In this document: piece after piece, positions 34,815 through 43,744 of the stretch | Position numbering within the stretch: the stretch's first letter is position 1 | Layout: each line of letters opens with the position of its first letter | Made by a program: the position numbers and the translations under genes | The notes under the pieces: model-generated | What the model was told of the DNA's origin: nothing | The model's input: only the letters and a program-made list of their open reading frames with translations | Databases searched by the model: none | NCBI GenBank assembly: GCA_016212965.1 | Contig: JACRDA010000063.1 | Coordinates: 1 to 51,085, forward strand | Direction of reading: 5' to 3' | DNA: 51,085 nt | DNA from: Myxococcales bacterium | GTDB lineage: Bacteria; Myxococcota_A; Polyangia; Polyangiales; Polyangiaceae

Positions 34815-36036
34815 CGCCGAGAACGCGCGCTCCCTGGGCCAAGCGCCGAGCGTAGCCTCCGTCCGGTCCGTGGACACCGAACGACGCCGCCCACTGCCCG
34901 GAGCGCTCGGCGGCGGCCCAACGTCAGGCTGGCGCACCCTCGCCGCGTGGCGCATGTGGGCCTTCTGCTGGGCGCCCATCGTCGCCATCAGCGTCCTGCA
35001 CTACGCGACGCCGATCCACCACGCGTGGGTCCACGACGTGCTCCGGCGCCTGTACTACCTGCCGATCATCGCGGGCGCCTTCCTCGCCGAGCTGCGGGGG
35101 GCGCTCGCCGCTTCCGTCGTGGTGTCGTTCTGTTACATCCCGCACGCGTTCCTCCACATGGGCGCGATGGCGCACGCCGATCCGGCCGGCAGCTGGGAGA
35201 AAGCCCTCGAGCTCGGGCTCTACAACATCGTCGGCGCCGTCACCGGCTACCTCGTGCGCGCCGAGCGGCGCCGCGCGGCCGAGCTCGCCACGGCGCTCGA
35301 GGAGCAGCGCCGCCTGCAGCGCCAGCTCGTGCGTGCCGGCCGGCTCGGCGCGCTCGGCGAGCTCGTGGCCGGTGTCTCGCACGAGATCAAGACGCCGCTC
35401 CACGCGCTGCGCGGGACGGCGGAGATCGTCGACAAGCTCATCCCAGCCGACTGCCCCGAGCGGAGAATGTGGGAGATCCACGTCTCGGAGCTGCGTCGGC
35501 TCGGCGACATCGCCGAGCGCTTCCGCTCGTTCGCGAGCCCGCAGGTGGATCTCGCGGGCGCCCTCGATCTGAACGACGTGGCCCGGCGGCTGTCGGACCT
35601 CGTCGGCGCGCAGGCGCGCCGCCAGGGCGTCGAGGTCGAGCTCACCGTGGCGCCGGCGCCCGTCGCGCTCTGCGGCGACCGCGATCAGCTCGCGCAGGTC
35701 GGCCTCAACATCGCCGTCAACGCGCTCCGCGCCATGGCTGCCGTCAGCGACCGCAAAGGCACGCTCGCCATCCGCGTCGTGCCCGAGGCCACGCTCGAGG
35801 ACGCGCCGATGTGCGCGCTCCGCATCGAGAACGACGGGCCGCCGATCCCCATCGACCGCATCGAGCACATCTTCGACCCGTTCGTGGGCGACGACCCGCA
35901 GGGCACGGGCCTCGGCCTCGCCATCTCGGCGCGCATCGCCGAGCTCCACCACGGCTTCATCGAGGCGTCGAACGCCGGCCTCGGCGTGACCTTCACGCTG
36001 TACCTGCCGCGCCGCGACGCGCCCGAGCCGGCCTGA
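34789..36036 (+). CDS. Membrane sensor histidine kinase
   Basis: 415 residues. Four hydrophobic segments (about 58-78, 84-100, 105-122, 145-160) form a membrane sensor with short loops. A coiled-coil linker leads to the H-box G-V-S-H-E-I-K-T-P with H198, an N-region (I-A-V-N-A-L-R-A-M) and G-boxes (T-G-L-G-L-A-I). It autophosphorylates on His198 and should phosphorylate D55 of the regulator encoded just upstream. The start lies inside the regulator gene (26-bp overlap), a strong sign of coupled translation. The signal is unknown; no ligand domain is present outside the membrane. Confidence 0.93.
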   Translation: MASAAKAHDAENARSLGQAPSVASVRSVDTERRRPLPGALGGGPTSGWRTLAAWRMWAFCWAPIVAISVLHYATPIHHAWVHDVLRRLYYLPIIAGAFLAELRGALAASVVVSFCYIPHAFLHMGAMAHADPAGSWEKALELGLYNIVGAVTGYLVRAERRRAAELATALEEQRRLQRQLVRAGRLGALGELVAGVSHEIKTPLHALRGTAEIVDKLIPADCPERRMWEIHVSELRRLGDIAERFRSFASPQVDLAGALDLNDVARRLSDLVGAQARRQGVEVELTVAPAPVALCGDRDQLAQVGLNIAVNALRAMAAVSDRKGTLAIRVVPEATLEDAPMCALRIENDGPPIPIDRIEHIFDPFVGDDPQGTGLGLAISARIAELHHGFIEASNAGLGVTFTLYLPRRDAPEPA

Positions 36037-36042
36037 GCCTGG

Positions 36043-36273
36043 TCAGGGCTTCTTCGGCTCGAGGTGCATGCCGCACTTCGGGCAGTCGGCGGGCTTGTCG
36101 GAGGTGACCTCCGGGTGCATCGGGCAGTAGTAGCCGGCGGCGGCGCTGGCGGCCGGAGCCGTCGTGCCGGCCGCAGAGGCGGAGGCGGAGGTGCTGCCAG
36201 GGGTGGAGTTGCCGCCGCACGCTGCCAGCGTGGCGGTCGCGGCGATGAGCCAGGCGACGGAGGTGCGAGTCAT
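36043..36273 (-). CDS. Small lipoprotein with heavy-metal-binding domain
   Basis: 76 residues from ATG 36273. The signal ends L-A-A-C (lipobox). A Ser/Ala/Thr linker leads to Y-Y-C-P-M-H-P-E-V...[10 protein letters not shown], the short heavy-metal-binding domain found in CusB-like proteins and copper-associated lipoproteins (Cys, Met and His ligands). It probably binds Cu(I) or a similar soft metal in the periplasm. It is divergent from the RND efflux operon across a 281-bp control region. A similar protein is encoded at 44272. Confidence 0.85.
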   Translation of the reverse strand: MTRTSVAWLIAATATLAACGGNSTPGSTSASASAAGTTAPAASAAAGYYCPMHPEVTSDKPADCPKCGMHLEPKKP

Positions 36274-36370
36274 GCCGCGCCCCTTAGCATGACCCGCGCC
36301 TGGGCGCGCAAGAGCCGTGATGCGCCACGGCGTGCAGCGAGCCGCAGCGGGCGCGGCCACCGACCTTCAG

Positions 36371-36398
36371 AATAGTCTCAAGAGGGCTCGAGACTATT
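36371..36398. promoter_or_regulatory. Inverted-repeat upstream site, AATAGTCTC-N10-GAGACTATT
   Basis: A perfect 9-bp inverted repeat with a 10-bp spacer, about 100 bp upstream of the sigma-54 promoter at 36500: the usual size and place for an NtrC-type enhancer site. Its left arm plus AA recurs at 46849, again upstream of a sigma-54 promoter. It also faces the divergent lipoprotein gene. The binding protein is inferred, not shown. Confidence 0.75.
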
Positions 36399-36499
36399 GT
36401 GGCGCGCGCCGAGATCCTGGAGCGTCCTGCTGCCGCCGCGCCAGGCCAATGTGGACCTAACGGCACGTTCGCTGTTTCGGCACTCCCTTCATGAGGGTC

Positions 36500-36515
36500 T
36501 GGCACGATACCTGCT
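36500..36515 (+). promoter_or_regulatory. Sigma-54 promoter of the RND efflux operon
   Basis: TGGCAC-GATAC-CTGCT matches the consensus TGGCAC-N5-TTGCW at all but one base, with GG and GC separated by the required 10 nt. The start of transcription would fall near 36527, about 28 bp before the ATG at 36555. The 9-bp inverted repeat upstream supports enhancer-dependent control. Confidence 0.8.
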
Positions 36516-36554
36516 TGGCGGTCCGCCGACCGGCCACGGCACCTCGAGACGAAC

Positions 36555-38048
36555 ATGCTGCAACGCACCAGGCGCCTCATCCCGGCCATGCTCGCGCTCG
36601 TCCTCGCCGGCTGCCTCTCGGCGAGGGCGCGGCGCACGCTCGACTCCGCGGAAGGCGCGGTTGGCCCGCGGCTCGACCGGGCCGGCTACGCGGCGAGCGC
36701 GTACGAGACCGATCCGGACGCCGTCCCCGAGGACGCCGAGGAGGTCGAGCGTGCGGAGCTGCTCGCGAGTGCCGCCCCGCCGGCGCTCCCCGGCCCGGTC
36801 GACGACGCAGCCCTTGGCAAGAGCATCGAGCTCGCAACGGTCGAGGCGGTCGCCCTGGAGCGGCACCCGCTCCTGCGCGAGGGTGCGCTGCGCGTGCGCG
36901 CGATGGCGGCCGAGGCACGCTCGCTCTTTGCGTACCCCGACCCCGTGTTCATGACCGAGATCCAGGCGGTCCCCTTCGACCGCCCCTACCGCGTGGATCA
37001 GGCCTCGATGGCGATGGTCGGTCTGCGCCAGCAGATTCCAGCCGCCGGCTCGCTCGAAGCCATGTCGGAAGGCGCCGCCATCGAGGCCCAGGCCGAGGCG
37101 GCGATGCTCGGGGGACGCGCGCGCGAGCTCCTGCGCGAGGTCGACCGCGCGTTCGCGGACTACGCCGAGGCGACCGAAGTGCACCGCGCCCACATGGCGC
37201 ACGTCACGCTCTTCGAGCGCATGGCCGCGGCCGCGCGCGCGCGGTACGCGGCGGGGGGCACGCTCGCCGACGTGACGCGCGCCGAGCTCGAGGGGCTCAT
37301 GCTCGAGCAGCACATCGCCCACGCGCACGGCGACATGCTCACCGGAGCGGCGCGCCTCAACAACTTGATGGCGCGCCCCGTCTCGGCGCCCCTCGGTCCG
37401 GCGCGCTGGGGCGAGCCCATGACCGTCGCGGCCAACACCGACGAACTCGTGACCCAGGCCCTGGCGCGCCAGCCCGAACTCGTCGCCGCGGAGCTCCGCT
37501 CGCGCGCGGCGGAGCGCATGGCCGACGCCGCCGACGCCATGGCCACGGTGCCCGAGTTCATGGTGAGCGGCGCCGTCTTCCTGCCGGTGAGCGGTATGAT
37601 GACCGGCTGGGGCGCGAGCTTCGGGATGTCGCTGCCGTGGCTGTGGAGCGGCGCCTCCGATCGCGCGGAGAGCTACCGCAACAAGGCGCTCGCCGAGCGC
37701 GCGGCGCGCGACACCGTGCGGCTGCGACTGCAGGGCGACATCGACGCGCTCGTGGCAGCCGTACGCGCGAACGCGGGTCGGCTCGCGCTCCTGCGCGACC
37801 GGGCGCTTCCCGCTGCGCGGCGCGCGGTCGCGGCCGCCGAGGCCGGCTACGCGTCCGGCGGCAGCGACGTGCTCATGTGGCTCGACGCGGTGCGTGCCGA
37901 GGTCGACGTGACGGTGGACATCAGCATGGTGCGCGCCGAGCTCGAGCGCGCGCTCGCGGACGTCGACTGGACGGTCGGGGCACACGTCGCGCGTGCGCCG
38001 CTCTCGAAGTCCGCGCCGAGCCGCGAGGAGACGCATCATGTCGAGTGA
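36555..38048 (+). CDS. CusC-like outer-membrane efflux lipoprotein (TolC family)
   Basis: 497 residues. The signal ends L-A-G-C (lipobox), as in CusC, which is lipid-anchored. An acidic linker of about 60 residues is followed by two related helical halves with the TolC/OEP pattern (A-L-E-R-H-P-L-L-R...; A-L-A-R-Q-P-E-L-V-A-A-E...). It would form the outer-membrane exit duct for the adaptor and pump encoded downstream. The adaptor start overlaps its end by 11 bp. It is the first gene after the sigma-54 promoter. Confidence 0.9.
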   Translation: MLQRTRRLIPAMLALVLAGCLSARARRTLDSAEGAVGPRLDRAGYAASAYETDPDAVPEDAEEVERAELLASAAPPALPGPVDDAALGKSIELATVEAVALERHPLLREGALRVRAMAAEARSLFAYPDPVFMTEIQAVPFDRPYRVDQASMAMVGLRQQIPAAGSLEAMSEGAAIEAQAEAAMLGGRARELLREVDRAFADYAEATEVHRAHMAHVTLFERMAAAARARYAAGGTLADVTRAELEGLMLEQHIAHAHGDMLTGAARLNNLMARPVSAPLGPARWGEPMTVAANTDELVTQALARQPELVAAELRSRAAERMADAADAMATVPEFMVSGAVFLPVSGMMTGWGASFGMSLPWLWSGASDRAESYRNKALAERAARDTVRLRLQGDIDALVAAVRANAGRLALLRDRALPAARRAVAAAEAGYASGGSDVLMWLDAVRAEVDVTVDISMVRAELERALADVDWTVGAHVARAPLSKSAPSREETHHVE

Positions 38049-39723
38049 CGAGACGACCCCGAACGCGCCCGGCAGCCGGCCCGCACCGGAGCCGGTGCCC
38101 CACGCCGAGCACTTCGAGGAAGGCGACGAGGCGCCGCCGCGGGGCGTGCGCGCCGCGGCCGTCGTGCGCTGGCTCCTGCTCCTCGCGATGGCCGCGGTCG
38201 CGGTCCTCACGATCTACCGCTACGCGCAGGGCCAGAACGCCGACGAGCCCAAGTACTACTGCCCGATGCACCCCAAGATCACCTCGCCCCTGCCGGGCGA
38301 GTGCCCGATCTGCCACATGAACCTGGAGCCGATCCCCGCCGACCGGAAGGGCGCGCCGGGGACGAGCGCGCCGAGTGCCACGCCAGCGCCGCCGCCCGCG
38401 GGCACGGGCGGCCCGGCCCCCGCGCCGTCGGGCAGCTCGAGCGCCGCCCCCGGCAGCGCGGAGCCGCAGGACGGCGCCCGCTACAGTTGCCCCATGCACC
38501 CCGAGGTGCGGAGCCGCGACCCCGGCCGCTGCCCCAAGTGCGGCATGTTCCTCGAGCCCATCAAGCCGATGGGGGCGCCGCTCCCCGACGGGACGATGCC
38601 GGTGACGCTGACCCTCGACCAGATCCAGGCGATCGGCGTCCGGACGGCGCTCGTCGAGAAGCGCGCGCGCGAGCAGAGCCAGCGCTTCGTGGCGACGGTC
38701 GAGGTCCCCGACGAGGGCCGCGCCGAGGTGCACGTGCGGACGGAGGGCTTCATCGAGGCCATTCGCGTGAAGGAGCTCGGCGTGAAGGTGAAGGCCGGCG
38801 ATCTGCTCGCCTCCTACTACAGCCCCGAGATCTACCAGGCCGCGCAGGAGCTCATCGCGATGAAGGCCTTTCCGACCGGCGGGGACTACGCGCCACCGAC
38901 CGACGCCGCCTACCGCCGCCTCGAGCTACTCGGTGTCGGTCGCGGTACCGCCGAGCGGATGGCGGCGACCGGCGTCGCACAGCGCGACATCGGGATTTCC
39001 GCCCCGATCGCCGGACACGTGATCAAGAAGGGTATCGTCCTCGGCTCGCGCGTGATGCCCGACACGGTTCTCTTCGAGATCGCGGACCTCACGAAGGTGT
39101 ACGTGGTGGCGAGCGTCTACGCGGAGAAGCTCACGAGTATCCACGTGGGCGACGTGGCGCGCTTCGTGAAGAACGGCCTGCCCGATCGGGTGTTCGAGGC
39201 CAAGGTCGATCTCATCTACCAGGACGTCGACGTCGTCACGCGCACGACCCGCGTGCGCTTCAAGGTCGACAACAAGGACCTCGCGCTCCGGCCCGGGGAC
39301 TTCGGCACGGCCGAGCTCGACGCGCGCTCCCTCGGCGACGTACTGACGGTGCCGCTCGACGCCGTCATCGACACCGGGCGCGAGGCCTACGTGTTCATCG
39401 TGCTCGGCGAGGGTCGCTTCGAGCCCCGCCGCGTGGCGGTCTGGGCCGAGCTCGACGGGCGCCTCGTCATCCGCGACGGCGTACAAGAAGGTGAGCGCGT
39501 CGTGTCGGGCGCGACCTTCCTCATCGACTCCGAGAGCCGTCTGCAGGCGGCGTTCGCGGGCGGGGCGAGCACGCCAGCCGCGAGCGCGCAGGTCTGCGAC
39601 GCGGACTTCGACCGCACGAAGTACCCCGACAAGTGGCAGCGCTGCGCCGACTGCCAGCCGCACCGCTCGATGGGCCGCATGTACGAGGACTGCCTCGAGC
39701 AGATCCCGAGACCCTGGAAGTAG
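38038..39723 (+). CDS. CusB-like RND adaptor with two heavy-metal-binding domains and Cys-rich tail
   Basis: 561 residues; GAGGAG at 38025-38030 supports ATG 38038. Cytoplasmic N-terminus, membrane segment at about 43-61, then two copies of the metal-binding domain: Y-Y-C-P-M-H-P...C-P-I-C-H-M (about 73-99) and Y-S-C-P-M-H-P...C-P-K-C-G-M (about 149-175), separated by a Pro/Gly/Ser linker. The adaptor body (barrel-sandwich, beta-barrel) fills 180-500. The last 43 residues hold four Cys (C-D-A-D...C-A-D-C...D-C-L-E), not part of the usual CusB. It carries metal from periplasm to pump. Most relatives have one metal-binding domain or none. Confidence 0.9.
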   Translation: MSSDETTPNAPGSRPAPEPVPHAEHFEEGDEAPPRGVRAAAVVRWLLLLAMAAVAVLTIYRYAQGQNADEPKYYCPMHPKITSPLPGECPICHMNLEPIPADRKGAPGTSAPSATPAPPPAGTGGPAPAPSGSSSAAPGSAEPQDGARYSCPMHPEVRSRDPGRCPKCGMFLEPIKPMGAPLPDGTMPVTLTLDQIQAIGVRTALVEKRAREQSQRFVATVEVPDEGRAEVHVRTEGFIEAIRVKELGVKVKAGDLLASYYSPEIYQAAQELIAMKAFPTGGDYAPPTDAAYRRLELLGVGRGTAERMAATGVAQRDIGISAPIAGHVIKKGIVLGSRVMPDTVLFEIADLTKVYVVASVYAEKLTSIHVGDVARFVKNGLPDRVFEAKVDLIYQDVDVVTRTTRVRFKVDNKDLALRPGDFGTAELDARSLGDVLTVPLDAVIDTGREAYVFIVLGEGRFEPRRVAVWAELDGRLVIRDGVQEGERVVSGATFLIDSESRLQAAFAGGASTPAASAQVCDADFDRTKYPDKWQRCADCQPHRSMGRMYEDCLEQIPRPWK

Positions 39724-39732
39724 GCGCGCGGC

Positions 39733-42700
39733 ATGATCGGCAAGCTCATCGACCTCTGCGCGAAGCACCGCTGGTTCGTCATCTTCGTCTTCGTCGTCGC
39801 GGCTTTCGGCGCCGAGTGGACGCGGCGGCGCATCCCGCTCGACGCGACGCCGGACCTCTCGGACACGCAGGTCATCGTCTTCACCGAGTGGATGGGGCGC
39901 TCGCCGACGCTCATCGAGGACCAGGTCACGTACCCCATCGCGAGCTCGCTGCTCGCCGCCCCCAAAGTGACGGACGTGCGCGGCTTCTCGATGTTCGGGA
40001 TGTCCTTCGTGTACGCCGTCTTCGAGGAGGGCACGGACATCTACTGGGCGCGCTCGCGCGTGCTCGAGTACATGAGCTCGATCCAGAGCCGCCTGCCCGC
40101 GGGCGTGGCGCCCACGCTCGGCCCCGACGCGACGGGCGTCGGCTGGGTGTTCCAGTACGCGCTCGTCGACCGCGAGGGGAACCACGATCTGGCGGAGCTC
40201 CGCGCGCTTCAGGACTTCACGCTCCGCTACGCGCTCGAGAGCGTGCCGGGCGTGTCGCAGGTGGCGTCGATCGGCGGCTACCAGAAGCAGTACCAGGTGA
40301 CCCTCGATCCGGAGCGCCTGCGCGCCTTCGGCGTGACCGTGAACGATGTCGCGTCGGCGATCCGCGCCTCGAACTCCGAGGTCGGCGGGCGCGTCATCGA
40401 GATGAGCGGCCGGGAGTACTTCGTGCGCGGCCGCGGCTACCTCGGGAACCTCGCGGACGTGGGCGAGATCGCCATCCAGGCGAGCACCTCCGGCGCCGCG
40501 GTGCGCGTGAAGGACGTCGGCAGCGTGCGCTTCGGCCCGGACGTGCGCCGTGGCGCCGGGGAATTCGACGGGCTCGGCGAGAGCGTCGGGGCCATCGTCG
40601 TCATGCGCTACGGCGAGAACGCGCTCGACGTCATCGGGCGCGTGAAGGCGAAGATCACTGAGCTCGAGAAGACCCTGCCGGACGGGGTCGAGCTCATCCC
40701 CACCTACGACCGGTCGGGCATCATCGAGCGCTCGATCCACACCCTGAAGACGGCGCTCATCGAGGAGATGGTGGTGGTGAGCCTCGTCATCATCCTCTTC
40801 CTCTTGCACTTCAGGAGCGCGCTCCTGCCCATCATCAGCCTGCCGCTCGCCGTCCTCTTGTCGTTCGTGCCGATGTCGCTGCTCGGCGTGCCGTCGACCA
40901 TCATGAGCCTCGGCGGCATCGCGATCGCCATCGGCGCCACGGTCGACGCCGAGATCGTGATGGTCGAGGCCTGCCACAAGCGGCTCGAGCACGCGCCGAA
41001 GAACATGACCAAGCTCGAGCGCCTGAGCCTCTTGTCGAGCGCGGCCAAGGAGGTCACGCCCGCCATCTTCTTCTCGCTGCTCATCATCGCGGTCTCCTTC
41101 GTGCCGGTCTTCGGCCTCAACGGCCAGGCGGGCCGGCTCTTCAAGCCGCTCGCCTACACGAAGACCTTCGTCATCCTGTCAGCGGCGATCCTCTCGGTCA
41201 CGCTCGCCCCGGCCCTGCGCGACCTCCTGGTTCGCGGCAAGATCCGCCCCGAGGCGAAGCACCCCGTCTCGCGCTTCATCATCGCGGGCTACAAGCCCTT
41301 CGTGTTCGTGGCGCTCCGGCGCCCCGTGACCACGATCCTGATCGGCGTCTGCGCCATCGCGTCGGCGGTGCCGCTCGCCCTCAGCCTCGGCAGCGAGTTC
41401 ATGCCGCCGCTCAACGAGGGCGACATGCTCTACATGCCGACCACCCTGCCCGGCGTCTCGATCGAGGAGGCGAAGCGCGCACTGCAGCGGCAGGACGCGC
41501 TGCTGCGCGAGCTACCCGAGGTCAAGACGGTCTTCGGCAAGGCCGGGCGAGCGGAGACGGCGACCGACCCGGCGCCGCTCTCGATGTTCGAGACCACCGT
41601 GCAGTTGAAGCCGCCCGAGGAGTGGCCGCTCGTCAAGACCAAGCGCTGGTACTCGTCGTGGGCGCCCGAGTTCCTGAAGAAGGCCCTGCGCCTCGTGTGG
41701 GCCGAGGAGCGGCGCGAGACTTGGGACGAACTCGTCGCCAAGATGGACGCAAAGCTGAAGCTCCCAGGTTGGAAGAACGCCTGGACCATGCCCATCCGGG
41801 CCCGCACCGACATGCTGACGACGGGCGTGCGCACGCCGGTCGGCATCAAGGTCTTCGGCCGCGACCTCGAGTCGGTCGAGCGCGTGGGCAAGGAAGTGGA
41901 AACGGCCGTCGCCTCGGTGCGCGGTACCCGGAGCGCCATCTTCGAGCGTTCGCTCGGCGGCTCCTACGTCGACATCGTCCCGCGGCGCGAGGCCCTGCAG
42001 CGCTACGGCCTCACCGTCGACGACATCCAGGTCGTGATCGAGAGCGCCATCGGCGGGGAGCCCGTGACGACCACCGTCGAGGGGCGCGCGCGCTACAGCG
42101 TGAACCTCCGGTACAAGCAGGACTTCCGCTCGACGCCCGACAGCATTCGCCGCGTGCTCGTGCCGCTGCGCGCGCCGATCGCCCCGACCGGTGGGGCGGC
42201 CGGCACGGCCCCGGCCGGCGGCACCGCAGCCGGCGCTCCGCCCGCGACCCCGGGCGCGGGTATGGGCTCGAGCCCCGGTGGCATGGCAGGCGGCGCGACC
42301 GGGCCGAGCGGAGCCGGGCGCTACGTCGAGCTCGGCGACGTGGCGGACGTGCGCCTGACCGAGGGCCCCCCGATGATCAAGGACGAGGCCGGCCTCATCG
42401 TCGGCTACGTGTTCGTCGACGTCGATCCCTCGCGCGACGTCGGGGGCTACGTGCACGACGCCAAGGCCGCCGTGGAACGCGCGCGACAGCAGGGCGAGCT
42501 CACGCTCGGCGAGGGCATGTACCTGAAGTGGACCGGCCAGTACGAGCTGCTCGAGAAGATGCAGGAGCGGATGACGATCCTGGTCCCGATCGCCTTGCTC
42601 CTCATCGTGCTCCTCTTGTGGTTCCAGTTCCGGCACGTCACCGAGGTGCTCATCGTTCTCTTGTCGATCCCGTTCGCGCTCGTCGGCACGTTCTGGCTGC

Positions 42701-43137
42701 TCTACCTGCTCGACTACCGGCTCTCGACCGCCGTGTTCGTCGGCATCATCGCGCTCGTCGGCCTCGCGGCGCAGACCGGCATCGTGATGATCGTGTACAT
42801 CGACCAGGCGTTCTACCGGCGCGTGCGCGCCGGCAAGGTGCGTGATCTCAACGACATCATCTGGGCGCACATGGAGGGCACGGTCATGCGTGTCCGGCCG
42901 AAGCTCATGACCGTCGCCACCATGCTCATCGGCCTCGTGCCGCTGCTCTGGTCCTCGGGCACCGGCGCCGACGTCATGAAGCGCATCGCAGCGCCGATGG
43001 TCGGGGGCCTCTTGACGAGCGCGTTCCTCACGCTCGAGATCATCCCGGTCATCTACACCTACTGGCGCTACGCGCAGCTGAAGCGAAGCTTGCGCACGGG
43101 TAAGCCCCTCGCAGAGGTCATCGGCCTGCGCGACTGA
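39733..43137 (+). CDS. CusA/CzcA-type heavy-metal RND efflux pump
   Basis: 1134 residues, slightly longer than usual (about 1040-1070). Twelve membrane segments in the RND layout. The TM4 signature G-G-I-A-I-A-I-G-A-T-V-D-A-E (about 393-406), followed by I-V-M-V-E-A-C-H-K-R-L-E, is close to the CusA pattern, so Cu(I)/Ag(I) is the likely substrate over Zn/Co. The extra length is a Gly/Ala/Pro-rich insert at about 813-861 in the second periplasmic loop. It uses the proton gradient to drive metal through the CusC-like duct. It follows the adaptor gene by 9 bp. Confidence 0.95.
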   Translation: MIGKLIDLCAKHRWFVIFVFVVAAFGAEWTRRRIPLDATPDLSDTQVIVFTEWMGRSPTLIEDQVTYPIASSLLAAPKVTDVRGFSMFGMSFVYAVFEEGTDIYWARSRVLEYMSSIQSRLPAGVAPTLGPDATGVGWVFQYALVDREGNHDLAELRALQDFTLRYALESVPGVSQVASIGGYQKQYQVTLDPERLRAFGVTVNDVASAIRASNSEVGGRVIEMSGREYFVRGRGYLGNLADVGEIAIQASTSGAAVRVKDVGSVRFGPDVRRGAGEFDGLGESVGAIVVMRYGENALDVIGRVKAKITELEKTLPDGVELIPTYDRSGIIERSIHTLKTALIEEMVVVSLVIILFLLHFRSALLPIISLPLAVLLSFVPMSLLGVPSTIMSLGGIAIAIGATVDAEIVMVEACHKRLEHAPKNMTKLERLSLLSSAAKEVTPAIFFSLLIIAVSFVPVFGLNGQAGRLFKPLAYTKTFVILSAAILSVTLAPALRDLLVRGKIRPEAKHPVSRFIIAGYKPFVFVALRRPVTTILIGVCAIASAVPLALSLGSEFMPPLNEGDMLYMPTTLPGVSIEEAKRALQRQDALLRELPEVKTVFGKAGRAETATDPAPLSMFETTVQLKPPEEWPLVKTKRWYSSWAPEFLKKALRLVWAEERRETWDELVAKMDAKLKLPGWKNAWTMPIRARTDMLTTGVRTPVGIKVFGRDLESVERVGKEVETAVASVRGTRSAIFERSLGGSYVDIVPRREALQRYGLTVDDIQVVIESAIGGEPVTTTVEGRARYSVNLRYKQDFRSTPDSIRRVLVPLRAPIAPTGGAAGTAPAGGTAAGAPPATPGAGMGSSPGGMAGGATGPSGAGRYVELGDVADVRLTEGPPMIKDEAGLIVGYVFVDVDPSRDVGGYVHDAKAAVERARQQGELTLGEGMYLKWTGQYELLEKMQERMTILVPIALLLIVLLLWFQFRHVTEVLIVLLSIPFALVGTFWLLYLLDYRLSTAVFVGIIALVGLAAQTGIVMIVYIDQAFYRRVRAGKVRDLNDIIWAHMEGTVMRVRPKLMTVATMLIGLVPLLWSSGTGADVMKRIAAPMVGGLLTSAFLTLEIIPVIYTYWRYAQLKRSLRTGKPLAEVIGLRD

Positions 43138-43191
43138 GCGGCCGCGCCGGTTCGTCGCCGCCCGAGGACTCCGTGTGCGGGCGTGCGTCGT

Positions 43192-43207
43192 TGGCTCCGA
43201 AATTGCA
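43192..43207 (+). promoter_or_regulatory. Sigma-54 promoter of the small metal-protein cluster
   Basis: TGGCTC-CGAAA-TTGCA differs from TGGCAC-N5-TTGCA at one base, with GG and GC 10 nt apart. Transcription would start near 43219 and the first gene starts at 43261. No AATAGTCTC element is seen upstream, so control may come from enhancers further off, or the first operon may read through. Confidence 0.75.
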
Positions 43208-43260
43208 TTGATTCCGAGTGCGGGCCGCGGGCCCGCTCACCACTCGATCAGGAGAACACG

Positions 43261-43719
43261 ATGATCCGATGCACACTCGGCCTGACGCTCGCGGGCACGC
43301 TCGCCCTCGCCGCCTGCGGCGACGGGGGAGCGAAGCCCACGGTCTCCGCGCAGCCGGAGAAGCCCGCGACGCAGGCCGCGACCCCGCCCGGTCCGAGCAC
43401 TACCGTGGCAGCGAGCCCCCAGCCCTTCGCCAGCGCCGGGGAGGGCGTCCACGAGGGAACCATCCGTGGCGTCATCAGCGACAGCATGTGCGGCAAGGAT
43501 CACGGCCGCATGGGCGACGACGGCAAGGACCCCGCCGCGTGCACCAAGAAGTGCGTCGCCGCCGGGGCCAAGTACGTCCTCGTGGACGACGACGGCGCCG
43601 TCTACGCGCTCTCCGACCAGAAGAAGCCCGAGGCGTTCGCCGGCAAGCCAGTCGTGGTCGAAGGACACATCGACCCCAAGGCAAAGGCCATCCATGTGCA
43701 CTCCCTGAAGGCGCTGTGA
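43261..43719 (+). CDS. DUF5818-like lipoprotein
   Basis: 152 residues; AGGAG before ATG 43261. The signal ends L-A-A-C (lipobox). A Pro/Ala/Thr linker of about 50 residues is followed by a small beta domain: I-S-D-S-M-C-G-K-D-H...C-T-K-K-C-V...A-K-Y-V-L-V...V-Y-A-L-S-D-Q...V-V-V-E-G-H-I-D...I-H-V-H-S. This matches DUF5818-type proteins as I recall them; Cys, Met and His in the first part look like a metal site. It is likely a periplasmic metal-binding lipoprotein, first in a cluster after a sigma-54 promoter. Confidence 0.8.
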   Translation: MIRCTLGLTLAGTLALAACGDGGAKPTVSAQPEKPATQAATPPGPSTTVAASPQPFASAGEGVHEGTIRGVISDSMCGKDHGRMGDDGKDPAACTKKCVAAGAKYVLVDDDGAVYALSDQKKPEAFAGKPVVVEGHIDPKAKAIHVHSLKAL

Positions 43720-43744
43720 GCAGCGGGCACGACCGAGGGCGCCG

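Noticed and set aside
36286..36301. Minus-strand sigma-54 promoter for the lipoprotein at 36043 (AGGCGC-N5-ATGCT)
   Set aside because: GG-N10-GC is kept, but the transcription start would fall almost on the ATG at 36273, leaving no room for a ribosome site.
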